Assembly: GCA_038231615.1 (NCBI GenBank)
Contig: JBBRLA010000358.1
Location: forward strand, 1 to 8,616
DNA length: 8,616 nucleotides
From: JBBRLA01 sp038231615
GTDB lineage: Bacteria; Myxococcota_A; Polyangia; Palsa-1104; JAEUJZ01
Reading direction: 5' to 3'
In this document: piece after piece, positions 1 to 6,599 of the stretch
Position numbering within the stretch: position 1 is the stretch's first letter
Layout of the letters: every line of letters starts with the position of its first letter
Program-made: the position numbers and the translations under genes
The notes under the pieces: model-generated
The model's database searches: none
Told to the model about the DNA's origin: nothing
The model's input: the letters and a program-made list of their open reading frames with translations, nothing else

Positions 1-58
1 CGACCGACCGCACTACAAGCTGGGCATGGCCTGCCGCGGGCGCAAGACGAAGAAGTGA
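1..58 (+). CDS. C-terminal end of an unidentified protein (5' end outside window)
   Basis: Only about 18 codons are visible, in the frame beginning at base 2 and ending with TGA at 56-58. The tail is strongly basic and ends in the residues RGRKTKK. I do not recognise the family from so short a piece. The other two forward frames are also open across this stretch, so the frame choice rests on the natural-looking basic tail and on the terminator-like hairpin that follows at 96-128. No function can be assigned. Confidence 0.4.
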   Translation, partial: DRPHYKLGMACRGRKTKK

Positions 59-95
59 TTTCGTTAGGGGTTCGACGGAGCTAATCGCACCAGAT

Positions 96-128
96 AATGC
101 ATAAAGCCTGTCGATTGCATGCATTTTT
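96..128 (+). terminator. Possible weak intrinsic terminator or leader hairpin
   Basis: AATGCAT (96-102) and ATGCATT (119-125) form a perfect 7-bp inverted repeat around a 16-base loop, and a run of five T ends at 128. The arrangement resembles a rho-independent terminator for the gene ending at 58. However, the stem is AT-rich and the loop is large, so termination would be weak. The loop contains the first copy of a 15-base repeat whose second copy reaches the Shine-Dalgarno of the next gene, so a regulatory role is an alternative. Confidence 0.4.
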
Positions 129-194
129 CACGGCCCACTGGTTTGCTGATGATCATATTGTCTGCGTACCAATTCAAACAAAGCCTGTCGATTG
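103..194 (+). repeat. Two perfect 15-base direct repeats upstream of the small-protein gene
   Basis: AAAGCCTGTCGATTG occurs at 103-117 and again at 180-194, 77 bases apart start to start, with no mismatch. The first copy fills the loop of the hairpin at 96-125. The second ends on the first G of the GGAG Shine-Dalgarno (194-197) of the gene starting at 204. They could be paired binding sites for a protein or RNA, or a local duplication. The intervening sequence is more AT-rich than the genes around it and shows no convincing sigma-70 promoter. Confidence 0.75.
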
Positions 195-203
195 GAGTGA
201 ACG

Positions 204-512
204 ATGGAAAACCGCAAGCAAGCCGAGAAGAATGAGTATCTGACTCGTGACAGCATCTTGAAACTGCTTTCCGACGATGAAGTCGCCAAGGTGAGCACCG
301 CTCAGGCGGCACCTCGTCTTTCGGACGGGGACGAATACCTCGATCTGGAGCGACTCGATCGAGGCGTCCTGCGGGCATCCGGGGTAGCCACGCCATTGGG
401 GCGTATGCTTCCGAGAAAAGCGGTACACGAAAAGACCTGGACCAAGATCCTGACGCAGCTCGCTGCACCCGCATCCCGATATCCCGCAGGTCAGCATGCA
501 GCTACCACTTGA
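204..512 (+). CDS. Small conserved-looking protein of unknown function, paired with HPF-like gene
   Basis: This is a 102-residue protein with no signal peptide and no membrane segment, so it is probably cytoplasmic. The start at 204 is supported by GGAG at 194-197, six bases upstream. The N-terminal half is acidic and helix-prone (YLTRDSILKLLSDDEVAKV, residues 12-30). It is followed by an acidic stretch SDGDEYLDLERLD (40-52) and a basic C-terminal part with TPLGRMLPRKAVHEKTW (63-79). The style is that of conserved hypothetical proteins seen in proteobacteria, but I cannot name a family or biochemical role. It overlaps the next gene by 17 bases, which implies co-transcription and probably translational coupling. 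Its tail after about residue 89 (ASRYPAGQHAATT) looks unconserved and lies mostly in the overlap and the next gene's ribosome-binding region. By context, a link to ribosome hibernation or stress is an inference only. Confidence 0.8.
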   Translation: MENRKQAEKNEYLTRDSILKLLSDDEVAKVSTAQAAPRLSDGDEYLDLERLDRGVLRASGVATPLGRMLPRKAVHEKTWTKILTQLAAPASRYPAGQHAATT

Positions 513-810
513 GATTGCCACTGCCACCGGCGTCACGCTACCCGCTTCGATTGAAGCGGAGATACGGGAGCACGCGGAGGACCTGAACAAGTTTTACCAG
601 CGCATCATGCGCTGTCGGGTCTCGATCGAGGCGCCGGTCCACCATCACCGGCAGCCGGACTACAAGGTCCATGTCACCCTCACTGTGCCCGGCGATGAGC
701 TGGTCGTCGATCATCACGTGAACAGCGACCTACAGGCCGCGGTGCGAGATTCCTTCCACGCCGCCCGCCGCCAGCTTGAGCACTACGCGCAGCGACAGCG
801 CGGCGCTTGA
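496..810 (+). CDS. HPF/RaiA-family ribosome-associated (hibernation-type) protein
   Basis: This is a 104-residue protein resembling the short hibernation-promoting factor / sigma-54 modulation family. Members bind the 30S subunit at the tRNA and mRNA channel and help silence or protect ribosomes in slow growth. The sequence fits the family's beta-alpha-beta-beta-beta-alpha order: a first strand LPLEIATAT, a helix at about 17-36 (PASIEAEIREHAEDLNKFYQ), strands around CRVSIEAP (40-47), YKVHVTLTVPGDELVV (56-71), and a final basic helix from about residue 80. The motif DSFHAARRQLEHYAQRQRG (85-103) is typical of the family. Length is close to the usual short form of about 95 residues, with no long-form C-terminal domain. 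The start at 496 has a purine-rich GCAGG just upstream, inside the preceding gene. I see no promoter of its own, so it probably depends on the upstream gene. Family placement is firm, but the exact subtype (HPF, RaiA or an orphan variant) is not. Confidence 0.88.
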   Translation: MQLPLEIATATGVTLPASIEAEIREHAEDLNKFYQRIMRCRVSIEAPVHHHRQPDYKVHVTLTVPGDELVVDHHVNSDLQAAVRDSFHAARRQLEHYAQRQRGA

Positions 811-921
811 CCGGGAACGTCTGATCAGAGTCCAGCGCGGATGTGGTTCCGGGCCGCTCCGCCACCCTCGTGAAAGCCGCCCCGGATTCGCCCCGCGCCA
901 GGTTATTTGCGGATGGGACCG
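811..921. other. Non-coding spacer with a 10-base palindrome
   Basis: The gap between the HPF-like gene and the proS promoter holds a perfect palindrome TCTGATCAGA (820-829). It lies inside a weaker imperfect stem formed by GGAAC (814-818) and GTTCC (846-850). No T-run follows, so this is not a convincing intrinsic terminator. I see no gene here. Confidence 0.4.
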
Positions 922-950
922 TTTCCGTAGGCGTCAAGATCCTCTATAGT
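922..950 (+). promoter_or_regulatory. Sigma-70-like promoter for proS
   Basis: TATAGT at 945-950 matches five of six bases of the -10 consensus. A weak -35 (TTTCCG, 922-927) lies 17 bases upstream. Transcription would begin near 957, giving a short leader of about 28 bases before the proS ATG at 985. The element overlaps the alternative GTG at 949, which argues against that upstream start. The -35 is poor, so the call rests mainly on the -10 and its position. Confidence 0.5.
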
Positions 951-984
951 GCGCCCGAAAATCGGAACTGAAGCGAGGTCGGGC

Positions 985-2511
985 ATGGCAGACAAGCTGA
1001 CGAAGAGGGCGGAAGACTATTCCCAGTGGTACCTGGACATCGTGCAGCGGGCTGGGCTGGCCGAGAACGCCGACGTCCGCGGCTGCATGGTCATCAAGCC
1101 CCACGGTTACGCCATCTGGGAAAACATGCAGCGGGCCCTAGACCGCATGTTTAAGGAGACCGGCCACCAGAACGCCTACTTTCCCTTGCTCATCCCCAAG
1201 TCCTTCTTCGCCAAGGAAGAGCAGATGGCCGAGGGCTTTGCCAAGGAGTGCGCGGTGGTCACGCACTACCGCCTGAAGTCGGTGCCGGGCCAGGGTATCC
1301 AGGTCGATCCCGAGGCCAAGCTGGAAGAAGAGCTGATCATCCGGCCGACCTCCGAGACCATCATCTGGAACACCTATCGCAACTGGGTCCAGAGCTACCG
1401 CGACCTGCCGCTCCTCATCAATCAGTGGGCCAACGTGGTCCGCTGGGAGATGCGCCCCCGGCTGTTTTTGCGCACGGCGGAGTTCCTTTGGCAGGAGGGG
1501 CACACCGCCCACGCCACGCAAAAGGAAGCCGAGGAGGAGGCCCGGCGCATGCTGGACGTGTACCAGCGCTTCTCCGAGGACTACATGGCGATGCCGGTGC
1601 TGACCGGGCCCAAGAGCGAGGGGCAGAAGTTCCCCGGCGCGGTCTACACCCTGTGCATCGAGGCGATGATGCAGGACAAGAAGGCGCTGCAAGCCGGCAC
1701 CAGCCACTTTTTGGGGCAGAACTTCGCCAAGGCCTTCGACGTCAAGTTCCAGAGCCAGGCGGGGCAGCTCGAATACGCCTGGGCGACGAGCTGGGGGGTG
1801 TCTACTCGGCTCATCGGGGGCCTCATCATGACCCACAGCGACGATCAGGGCCTGGTGCTGCCGCCGCGCCTGGCGCCGATCCACGTGGTCATCGTACCGA
1901 TCTACCGCAAGGAAGACGAGAAGGCCGCGGTGATCGCCGCGTGCCAGTCCCTGGCCACCGCCATCCGCGACGAGGGGCGCAAGGGCCCGGCCGGCATCGC
2001 GCTCTTGGAAGGCTCCCCCACGGTGGTGCGGGTGGATGATCGGGACCACTACCAGCCGGGCTACAAGTTCAACGAATGGGAGACCCGGGGGGTGCCCGTC
2101 CGGGTGGAGATCGGCCCCAAGGATCTGGCGAAGAATGCCTGCGTACTCTCCCGCCGGGACCTGCCGGGCAAGGAGAACAAGCAGATGGACGTGCCGCTTG
2201 CCTCGGCGCCGGTGCGCATCTTCGAGATGATGCTGGCGATGCAGGGCGACCTGCTTTCCCGGGCGCGGCGCTTCCGCGATGAGAACACCCACCAAGTCGA
2301 GTCCTACGACGAATTCAAGCAGAAGCTGGAGTCGCCGGGGGGCTTCCTGTGGGCGCACTGGGACGGCACCCGGGAGACCGAGGACCGCATCGCCGCGGAG
2401 ACCAAGGCCACCATCCGCTGCATCCCCTTTGACCGGCCCAAAGAGGCCGGACGCTGCATGGTCACCGGCCAGCCCTCCGAAGGACGGGTGGTGTTCGCCA
2501 AGGCCTACTGA
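985..2511 (+). CDS. proS: Prolyl-tRNA synthetase, archaeal/eukaryotic type (ProS type 3)
   Basis: This class II aminoacyl-tRNA synthetase charges tRNA-Pro with proline using ATP in the cytoplasm. The 508-residue product opens with the family-typical KRAEDYSQWYLDIVQRAGLA (7-26). It carries class II motif 2 as RWEMRPRLFLRTAEFLWQEG (153-172). The downstream catalytic segments are GTSHFLGQNFAKAFDVKFQ (238-256) and the motif 3 region TRLIGGLIMTHSDDQGLVLP (274-293). The anticodon-binding domain follows (about 297-405). The C-terminal domain ends in FAKAY with a terminal tyrosine, as usual for this form. No editing (INS) domain lies between motifs 2 and 3, which separates it from the E. coli-type enzyme. 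ATG at 985 is chosen over GTG at 949 because it has GAGG (974-977) upstream and the family N-terminus begins there. pntA follows after 46 bases. The 479-491 region has only two cysteines (479 and 491), so the full zinc site seen in some archaeal enzymes is probably absent. Confidence 0.97.
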   Translation: MADKLTKRAEDYSQWYLDIVQRAGLAENADVRGCMVIKPHGYAIWENMQRALDRMFKETGHQNAYFPLLIPKSFFAKEEQMAEGFAKECAVVTHYRLKSVPGQGIQVDPEAKLEEELIIRPTSETIIWNTYRNWVQSYRDLPLLINQWANVVRWEMRPRLFLRTAEFLWQEGHTAHATQKEAEEEARRMLDVYQRFSEDYMAMPVLTGPKSEGQKFPGAVYTLCIEAMMQDKKALQAGTSHFLGQNFAKAFDVKFQSQAGQLEYAWATSWGVSTRLIGGLIMTHSDDQGLVLPPRLAPIHVVIVPIYRKEDEKAAVIAACQSLATAIRDEGRKGPAGIALLEGSPTVVRVDDRDHYQPGYKFNEWETRGVPVRVEIGPKDLAKNACVLSRRDLPGKENKQMDVPLASAPVRIFEMMLAMQGDLLSRARRFRDENTHQVESYDEFKQKLESPGGFLWAHWDGTRETEDRIAAETKATIRCIPFDRPKEAGRCMVTGQPSEGRVVFAKAY

Positions 2512-2557
2512 TTCGACAGCCCGGCTCTTCGGGTACGAGGCAACCTACGAGGTCCGC

Positions 2558-4180
2558 ATGGAGCAACCCAGTACATCACCAACAGGCCGGCCCGCGCTGG
2601 TGGTCGGCGTCCCCAAGGAAATTCTGTCCAACGAACGCCGCGTCGCGGCCACCCCCGCAACCGTGGATAAAATCCGCAAGATGGGTTTGGACGTGCTCAT
2701 CCAGTCGGGCGCCGGCGAGGGTGCCAGCGTGCTGGACGCCGAGTACGCCGAGGTCGGCGCCAAGATCGTCGGTTCCGCCGCCGAGCTGTGGGGGGCGTCG
2801 GACATCATCCTGAAAGTGCGCGGGCCCGCGCCGCTGCCCAGGGACACCGACACGGACACGGAGAAGGGCGCGACCCACGAGGCGGACCTGATAAAGGAGG
2901 GCGCCTGCCTGGTGTCTTTTATCTGGCCGGCGCAGAACCAGGAACTGCTCGACCGCCTGTCGCAGCGCAAGGCCACGGTGCTGGCGATGGACATGGTCCC
3001 GCGCATCTCCCGGGCGCAGAAGCTGGACGCCCTGTCGGCCATGGCCAACATCGCCGGGTACAAGGCGGTCATCGAGGCGGCCCACCACTTCGGCCGGTTT
3101 CTGGGCGGGCAGATGACCGCGGCGGGGCGCGTGAAGCCGGCGCAGGTGCTGGTCATCGGCGCCGGGGTCGCCGGGCTGGCGGCGGTGGCGGCGGCCCGCG
3201 GATTGGGCGCGGTGGTGCGCGCGTTCGACACCCGCCCGGCAGTGCGCGAACAGGTGGAGTCCCTGGGTGGGCAGTTCATCGACTTCAAGTTCGACAGCGT
3301 GCAGTCGGGCGAGGGCGCCGGGGGCTACGCCAAGCAGATGAGCGAGGCCTACCTGGCTGCGGAGCAGGCGCTGATCGCCCAGCATTGTGCCACCAGCGAC
3401 ATCGTCATCACCACCGCGCTCATCCCGGGGGTGCCGGCGCCGCAGCTCATCACCTCGGGGGCGGTGGTCGGCATGAGCCGGGGATCGGTGATCGTGGACT
3501 TGGCGGCGGAGCAGGGGGGCAACTGCGCCTTGACCGAGCGGGACCGGATCGTCGAGAAGTACGGCGTCACCCTGGTCGGCCTTACCGACCTGACGAGCCG
3601 CATGGCGCGGCAGTCGAGCGAGCTGTATTCGGCGACGGTGCAGCAGCTCCTGCGGGAGTTCATCAAGCCGGATGGGCAGTTCAAGGTCGACATGGAGGAC
3701 GAGGTGCAGCGCAGCGTCCTGGTGCTGGATCACGGGAAGCTCACCTGGCCGCCGCCGCGACCGGCGCTGCGCTCGGGCGCCCCGCAGCCCGTCAAGGAGG
3801 CCCACAAGCCCCACGCCCCGGGGGCGCGGGCAGCGTCGCCGTGGCAGACGGGGATCATGCTTTTTCTGGCGGCGCTGGTGCTGGTGCCTATCGGCCTCTT
3901 CGCCCCGCCGGCATTTTTGCAGCACTTCACCGTATTCCTGCTGGCGTGTGTCATCGGCTGGCACGTGGTGTGGAACGTCACCCCGGCGCTGCACACGCCG
4001 CTCATGAGCGTGACCAATGCCATCAGCGGCATCATTCTCATCGGCGGCATGCTCCTGTCCGCCGGACAGGAGCTGAGCGCCGCGACGGTGCTGGGCGCCG
4101 TGGCGGTGCTGCTGGCCGCGATCAACGCGGCGGGCGGCTTCCTGGTGACGCAGCGGATGCTGCGCATGTTCCGAAGGTAA
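2558..4180 (+). CDS. pntA: NAD(P) transhydrogenase subunit alpha, full-length form
   Basis: This is the alpha subunit of the proton-translocating transhydrogenase of the inner membrane. Its soluble dI domain binds NAD(H) and passes hydride to NADP bound on PntB. The 540-residue protein begins with GVPKEILSNERRVAATPATV (17-36), the alanine-dehydrogenase/PNT N-terminal signature. SFIWPAQNQELLDRL lies at 120-134, and the dinucleotide-binding loop VLVIGAGVAGLAAV at 197-210. The conserved SRMARQSSELY is at 347-357. After a proline-rich linker (about 398-428) come four hydrophobic segments near 431-449, 455-473, 485-501 and 508-530, as in the E. coli protein. The alpha subunit is therefore not split into PntAA and PntAB. 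ATG at 2558 has GAGG at 2549-2552, and the frame upstream is shadow sequence over proS. A repetitive acidic insert TDTDT lies at 97-101. pntB starts 10 bases after the stop. Confidence 0.97.
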   Translation: MEQPSTSPTGRPALVVGVPKEILSNERRVAATPATVDKIRKMGLDVLIQSGAGEGASVLDAEYAEVGAKIVGSAAELWGASDIILKVRGPAPLPRDTDTDTEKGATHEADLIKEGACLVSFIWPAQNQELLDRLSQRKATVLAMDMVPRISRAQKLDALSAMANIAGYKAVIEAAHHFGRFLGGQMTAAGRVKPAQVLVIGAGVAGLAAVAAARGLGAVVRAFDTRPAVREQVESLGGQFIDFKFDSVQSGEGAGGYAKQMSEAYLAAEQALIAQHCATSDIVITTALIPGVPAPQLITSGAVVGMSRGSVIVDLAAEQGGNCALTERDRIVEKYGVTLVGLTDLTSRMARQSSELYSATVQQLLREFIKPDGQFKVDMEDEVQRSVLVLDHGKLTWPPPRPALRSGAPQPVKEAHKPHAPGARAASPWQTGIMLFLAALVLVPIGLFAPPAFLQHFTVFLLACVIGWHVVWNVTPALHTPLMSVTNAISGIILIGGMLLSAGQELSAATVLGAVAVLLAAINAAGGFLVTQRMLRMFRR

Positions 4181-4190
4181 CGAGGCCAGA

Positions 4191-5660
4191 ATGGGAACGA
4201 CCGGAATCAACTTTGGCAGCATCTCCAGCCTGTCCTACATCCTGGCCAGCCTGCTCTTTGTCCTGAGCCTCCGCGGCCTGTCGACCCAGGAGACCGCCCG
4301 GCGGGGGAATTTTCTGGGCGTCATCGGCATGCTCATCGCGGTGGTGATCACCGCCATCGGGCTTTTGCCCTTCGGCCTGGGTGGGCCCGGGCTGCACGGC
4401 GGGCGCACCCTGGCCTCGCCCATCGCCATGGGGGTGCTGGGGGCCGCCCTTTTGCTGGGGGCCGTCATCGGCCAGACCCTGGCGGCGCGGGTGGCGATGA
4501 CGGCCATGCCGGAGCTGGTGGCCATCCTGCACAGCTTCGTCGGTGCCGCCGCGGTCTTGGTGGGCATCTCGTCCGAGATGGAGGCCCCATCGCTCAATCT
4601 GTCGGCGGACACCGCCCACCAGATCGAGATCTACGTCGGCGTTTTCGTCGGCGCGGTGACCTTTACCGGATCCGTGGTGGCGTTCCTGAAGCTGCGCGGG
4701 TCGATCGGCAGCAAGCCGCTGGTGATCCCCGGGCGACATGGGCTGAACGCGGTGCTGGTCTCGGCCTGTGTCACGCTGAGCGTGCTGGGCTACTTCGCCG
4801 GGGGGGACGCGGCGGTGATGTACCTTCTGGCCATGACCGGGGTGGCGGCGCTGCTCGGGGCGCACCTGGTGCTGGCCATCGGCGGGGGCGACATGCCGGT
4901 GGTGGTGTCGCTGCTCAACAGCTACTCCGGGTGGACCGCGTCCGCCGCGGGTTTCATGCTCTCGAACGATTTGCTGATCATCACCGGGGCCCTGGTGGGC
5001 TCCAGCGGGGCCATCCTCAGCTACATTATGTGCAAGGCCATGAACCGCTCCATCTGGAACGTGGTCTTCGCCGGCTTCGGCGAGGGGGCCGGGGCCGTCG
5101 CCGCCGCTGGACCGGCGGGCCCGGCGGGAAAGACCACCGAGACCACGGTGGCGGAGGTGGCGGACCTTCTGCTCAATGCCAAGAGCGTTATCATCGTCCC
5201 GGGGTATGGCATGGCAGTGGCGCAGGCGCAGCACCCGGTCAAGGAGATCACGACGCTGCTCATTGGCAAGGGCGTGAAGGTGCGCTACGCCATCCACCCG
5301 GTGGCGGGGCGGCTCCCGGGGCACATGAACGTCCTTCTGGCAGAGGCCAATGTATCCTACGATCTGGTGAAGGAGATGGAGGAGATCAACGAGGACTTCC
5401 CCACCACCGATGTGGTCATCGTCATCGGCGCCAATGACATCGTCAACCCGAGCGCGCTGGACGAGCCGTCCAGCCCGATCTACGGCATGCCGGTGCTGGA
5501 GGTGTGGCGGGCGGCGAAGGTAGTGATGCTGAAGCGTGGGATGAGCGCGGGCTACGCCGGGGTGGACAACCCCCTGTGCTACAAGGAGAACACCCTGATG
5601 CTCTTCGGCGATGCCAAGCAGAGCGTGCAGAAGCTACTTTCAGCCATGGAGTGCGCATAG
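4191..5660 (+). CDS. pntB: NAD(P) transhydrogenase subunit beta
   Basis: This is the beta subunit of the inner-membrane transhydrogenase. It supplies most of the proton channel (dII) and the NADP(H)-binding domain (dIII). The 489-residue product has many hydrophobic segments through about residue 297. These include AMPELVAILHSFVGAAAVLVG (105-125), whose His114 matches the channel histidine known as His91 in the E. coli protein. A Gly/Ala/Pro-rich hinge (about 299-313) leads to the soluble domain. There, VPGYGMAVAQAQHPVKEIT (336-354), HPVAGRLPGHMNVLLAEA (369-386), GANDIVNPSA (413-422) and KRGMSAGYAGVDNPL (448-462) are the family's NADP-binding segments. The N-terminus is a little longer than the E. 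coli form. The start at 4191 has CGAGG at 4181-4185, and 10 bases separate it from pntA, so the two are surely co-transcribed. The product helps supply NADPH at the expense of the proton gradient. Confidence 0.97.
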   Translation: MGTTGINFGSISSLSYILASLLFVLSLRGLSTQETARRGNFLGVIGMLIAVVITAIGLLPFGLGGPGLHGGRTLASPIAMGVLGAALLLGAVIGQTLAARVAMTAMPELVAILHSFVGAAAVLVGISSEMEAPSLNLSADTAHQIEIYVGVFVGAVTFTGSVVAFLKLRGSIGSKPLVIPGRHGLNAVLVSACVTLSVLGYFAGGDAAVMYLLAMTGVAALLGAHLVLAIGGGDMPVVVSLLNSYSGWTASAAGFMLSNDLLIITGALVGSSGAILSYIMCKAMNRSIWNVVFAGFGEGAGAVAAAGPAGPAGKTTETTVAEVADLLLNAKSVIIVPGYGMAVAQAQHPVKEITTLLIGKGVKVRYAIHPVAGRLPGHMNVLLAEANVSYDLVKEMEEINEDFPTTDVVIVIGANDIVNPSALDEPSSPIYGMPVLEVWRAAKVVMLKRGMSAGYAGVDNPLCYKENTLMLFGDAKQSVQKLLSAMECA

Positions 5661-5690
5661 CCCCATCCTGAATCGCGCATAGCCATCTTG
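5653..5690 (+). repeat. Imperfect tandem repeat at the pntB stop codon
   Basis: GCGCATAGCC appears at 5653-5662, where it includes the pntB TAG, and again at 5675-5684. Each copy is followed by a similar tail (CCATCCTG versus ATCTTG), giving an imperfect duplication with a period of about 22 bases. The second copy lies just before the long inverted repeat at 5691. It may be a simple local duplication. Confidence 0.6.
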
Positions 5691-5851
5691 GAGCGTGCTC
5701 CAGTGGGTCTGGCCGCGAGTGCGCCCGGAGAACCCGAGCGGAGCGGCCTACTGGCCGTGAGCACGGATTCGTGGGGGCACCACCCGCGGCTGAGCGCATG
5801 CGAAGCCGTGGGGGAGACGTAAACCGCGGCCAGGCCCACTGGGGCACGCTC
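5691..5851 (+). repeat. 161-base inverted-repeat element (long stem, multi-hairpin interior) between convergent genes
   Basis: Bases 5691-5717 pair with 5825-5851 over all 27 positions. Twenty-five are Watson-Crick and two (5699/5843 and 5708/5834) are T/G. As + strand RNA this is an unbroken 27-bp stem with two G-U pairs, while on the - strand the same positions would be A/C mismatches. The 107-base interior holds smaller hairpins: CGGCC-TACT-GGCCG (5744-5757), CACG-GATT-CGTG (5762-5773) and GTGG-GGGCA-CCAC (5771-5783, overlapping the previous one). There is no clear T-run for intrinsic termination. No flanking target duplication is seen, so a MITE-type insertion is possible but unproven. 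The right arm overlaps the last two stop-codon bases of the leftward SDR gene. It could act as an mRNA 3'-end barrier for both genes, a small structured RNA, or a dispersed repeat. Confidence 0.85.
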
Positions 5852-6584
5852 AGGGCATGATGATACCGCCGTTGACATGAAAGACTTGTCCCGTAACGAA
5901 GGGGGCCTCGGCGACGAAGGCGATCCATGTCGCCAGGTCCTCCGGGGTGCCGGTCCTGCCGAGCGGGGTGGCGGCGACGGCCTTGTCGCGCCGCCCGGGG
6001 ATGTGGAACTTGTCGTGGAACGGGGAGTCGACGAAGCCCGGGGCGACGCAGTTGACCGCGATGTGGGGCGCCAGTTCCTTGGCCAGCGGCCTGACCAGGG
6101 AGTGGGCGCCGGCCTTGGCCGCCGCGTAGTGCCCGGCCTCCGTGCCCCCGGTGTAGACCGCTGCCGAGCCGACAATGACGATGCTGGCGGGGCCGCTGCC
6201 CTGGAGCAGGTGGGGGATGGCCGCCTGCGCGGTCAGGAACACGCCCTTCAGGTTGATGTCGATGCAGCGGTCCCAGTCGTCCTCGGATAGCTCCAGGAGC
6301 GGCGTGCGCACCACCGGGGTCCCGGCATTGGCCACCACCACATCGAGCCCGCCGAAGGCCCCGGCCAGCTCCTCGACCATGCCGATGACCTCGCCCTTCT
6401 GGGCCACGTCAGCGGGCAGGGCCAGGGCCTGTCCCCCCGCCTCCCGGATGCGCTTCACCACCTCCGCCGCGGCGTCCTTTGAACGGTGGTAGTTCACCCC
6501 GACGGCGTAGCCCCGCCGTGAGAACTCCAGCGCGGTGGCGGCGCCGATGCCCGTGGATGCTCCGGTGATGAGTGCGACGCGCAC
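5850..6584 (-). CDS. Short-chain dehydrogenase/reductase (SDR), classical FabG-like
   Basis: This is a cytoplasmic NAD(P)-dependent oxidoreductase of 244 residues, the usual size for classical SDRs. The cofactor-binding motif TGASTGIG is at 7-14 and the NAG motif at 86-88. Catalytic residues are Asn111 (DINLKG), Ser140 (IVGSAAV), Tyr153 and Lys157 (YAAAK). The C-terminus TGQVFHVNGGIIMP is standard for the family, so the gene looks intact. The start is taken as GTG at 6584 because a strong AAGGAGGT lies at 6596-6589, four bases away, and the family N-terminus (VALITGAS) begins there. A longer frame upstream is open but lacks homology-like sequence. The substrate is not predictable: 3-ketoacyl-ACP, sugar or polyol dehydrogenation are all possible for this fold. 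It faces pntB tail to tail, with the inverted-repeat element between them, and appears monocistronic. Confidence 0.95.
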   Translation of the reverse strand: MRVALITGASTGIGAATALEFSRRGYAVGVNYHRSKDAAAEVVKRIREAGGQALALPADVAQKGEVIGMVEELAGAFGGLDVVVANAGTPVVRTPLLELSEDDWDRCIDINLKGVFLTAQAAIPHLLQGSGPASIVIVGSAAVYTGGTEAGHYAAAKAGAHSLVRPLAKELAPHIAVNCVAPGFVDSPFHDKFHIPGRRDKAVAATPLGRTGTPEDLATWIAFVAEAPFVTGQVFHVNGGIIMP

Positions 6585-6599
6585 TAGGACCTCCTTGAT

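Noticed and set aside
949..984. GTG at 949 as the proS start
   Set aside because: It lies within the -10 promoter element and lacks a ribosome-binding site; ATG 985 has one and matches the family N-terminus.
1138..2358. Long open frame on the - strand opposite proS
   Set aside because: It has low-complexity, Arg/His/Gly-rich translation typical of the antisense of GC-rich genes, while the + strand encodes an unmistakable ProRS.
2518..2535. CCCG-loop-CGGG hairpin between proS and pntA as a terminator
   Set aside because: The stem is only 4 bp and no T-run follows.
2279..2557. Upstream extension of the pntA frame into proS
   Set aside because: It is open only by composition, and the sequence before the ATG at 2558 is unlike PntA; the Shine-Dalgarno at 2549-2552 fits 2558.
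2576..4222. Long open frame on the - strand opposite pntA
   Set aside because: It is a compositional shadow of pntA; the translation lacks domain-like sequence.
2788..4266. Long + strand open frame out of register with pntA
   Set aside because: It is Gly/Arg/Ala-rich shadow sequence; pntA in the other frame is fully conserved through this stretch.
4122..5324. Long - strand open frame opposite pntB
   Set aside because: It is antisense shadow; pntB motifs are continuous on the + strand.
5691..5851. Element as a complete insertion sequence
   Set aside because: It is too short, contains no transposase frame and shows no target-site duplication; at most it could be a non-autonomous element.
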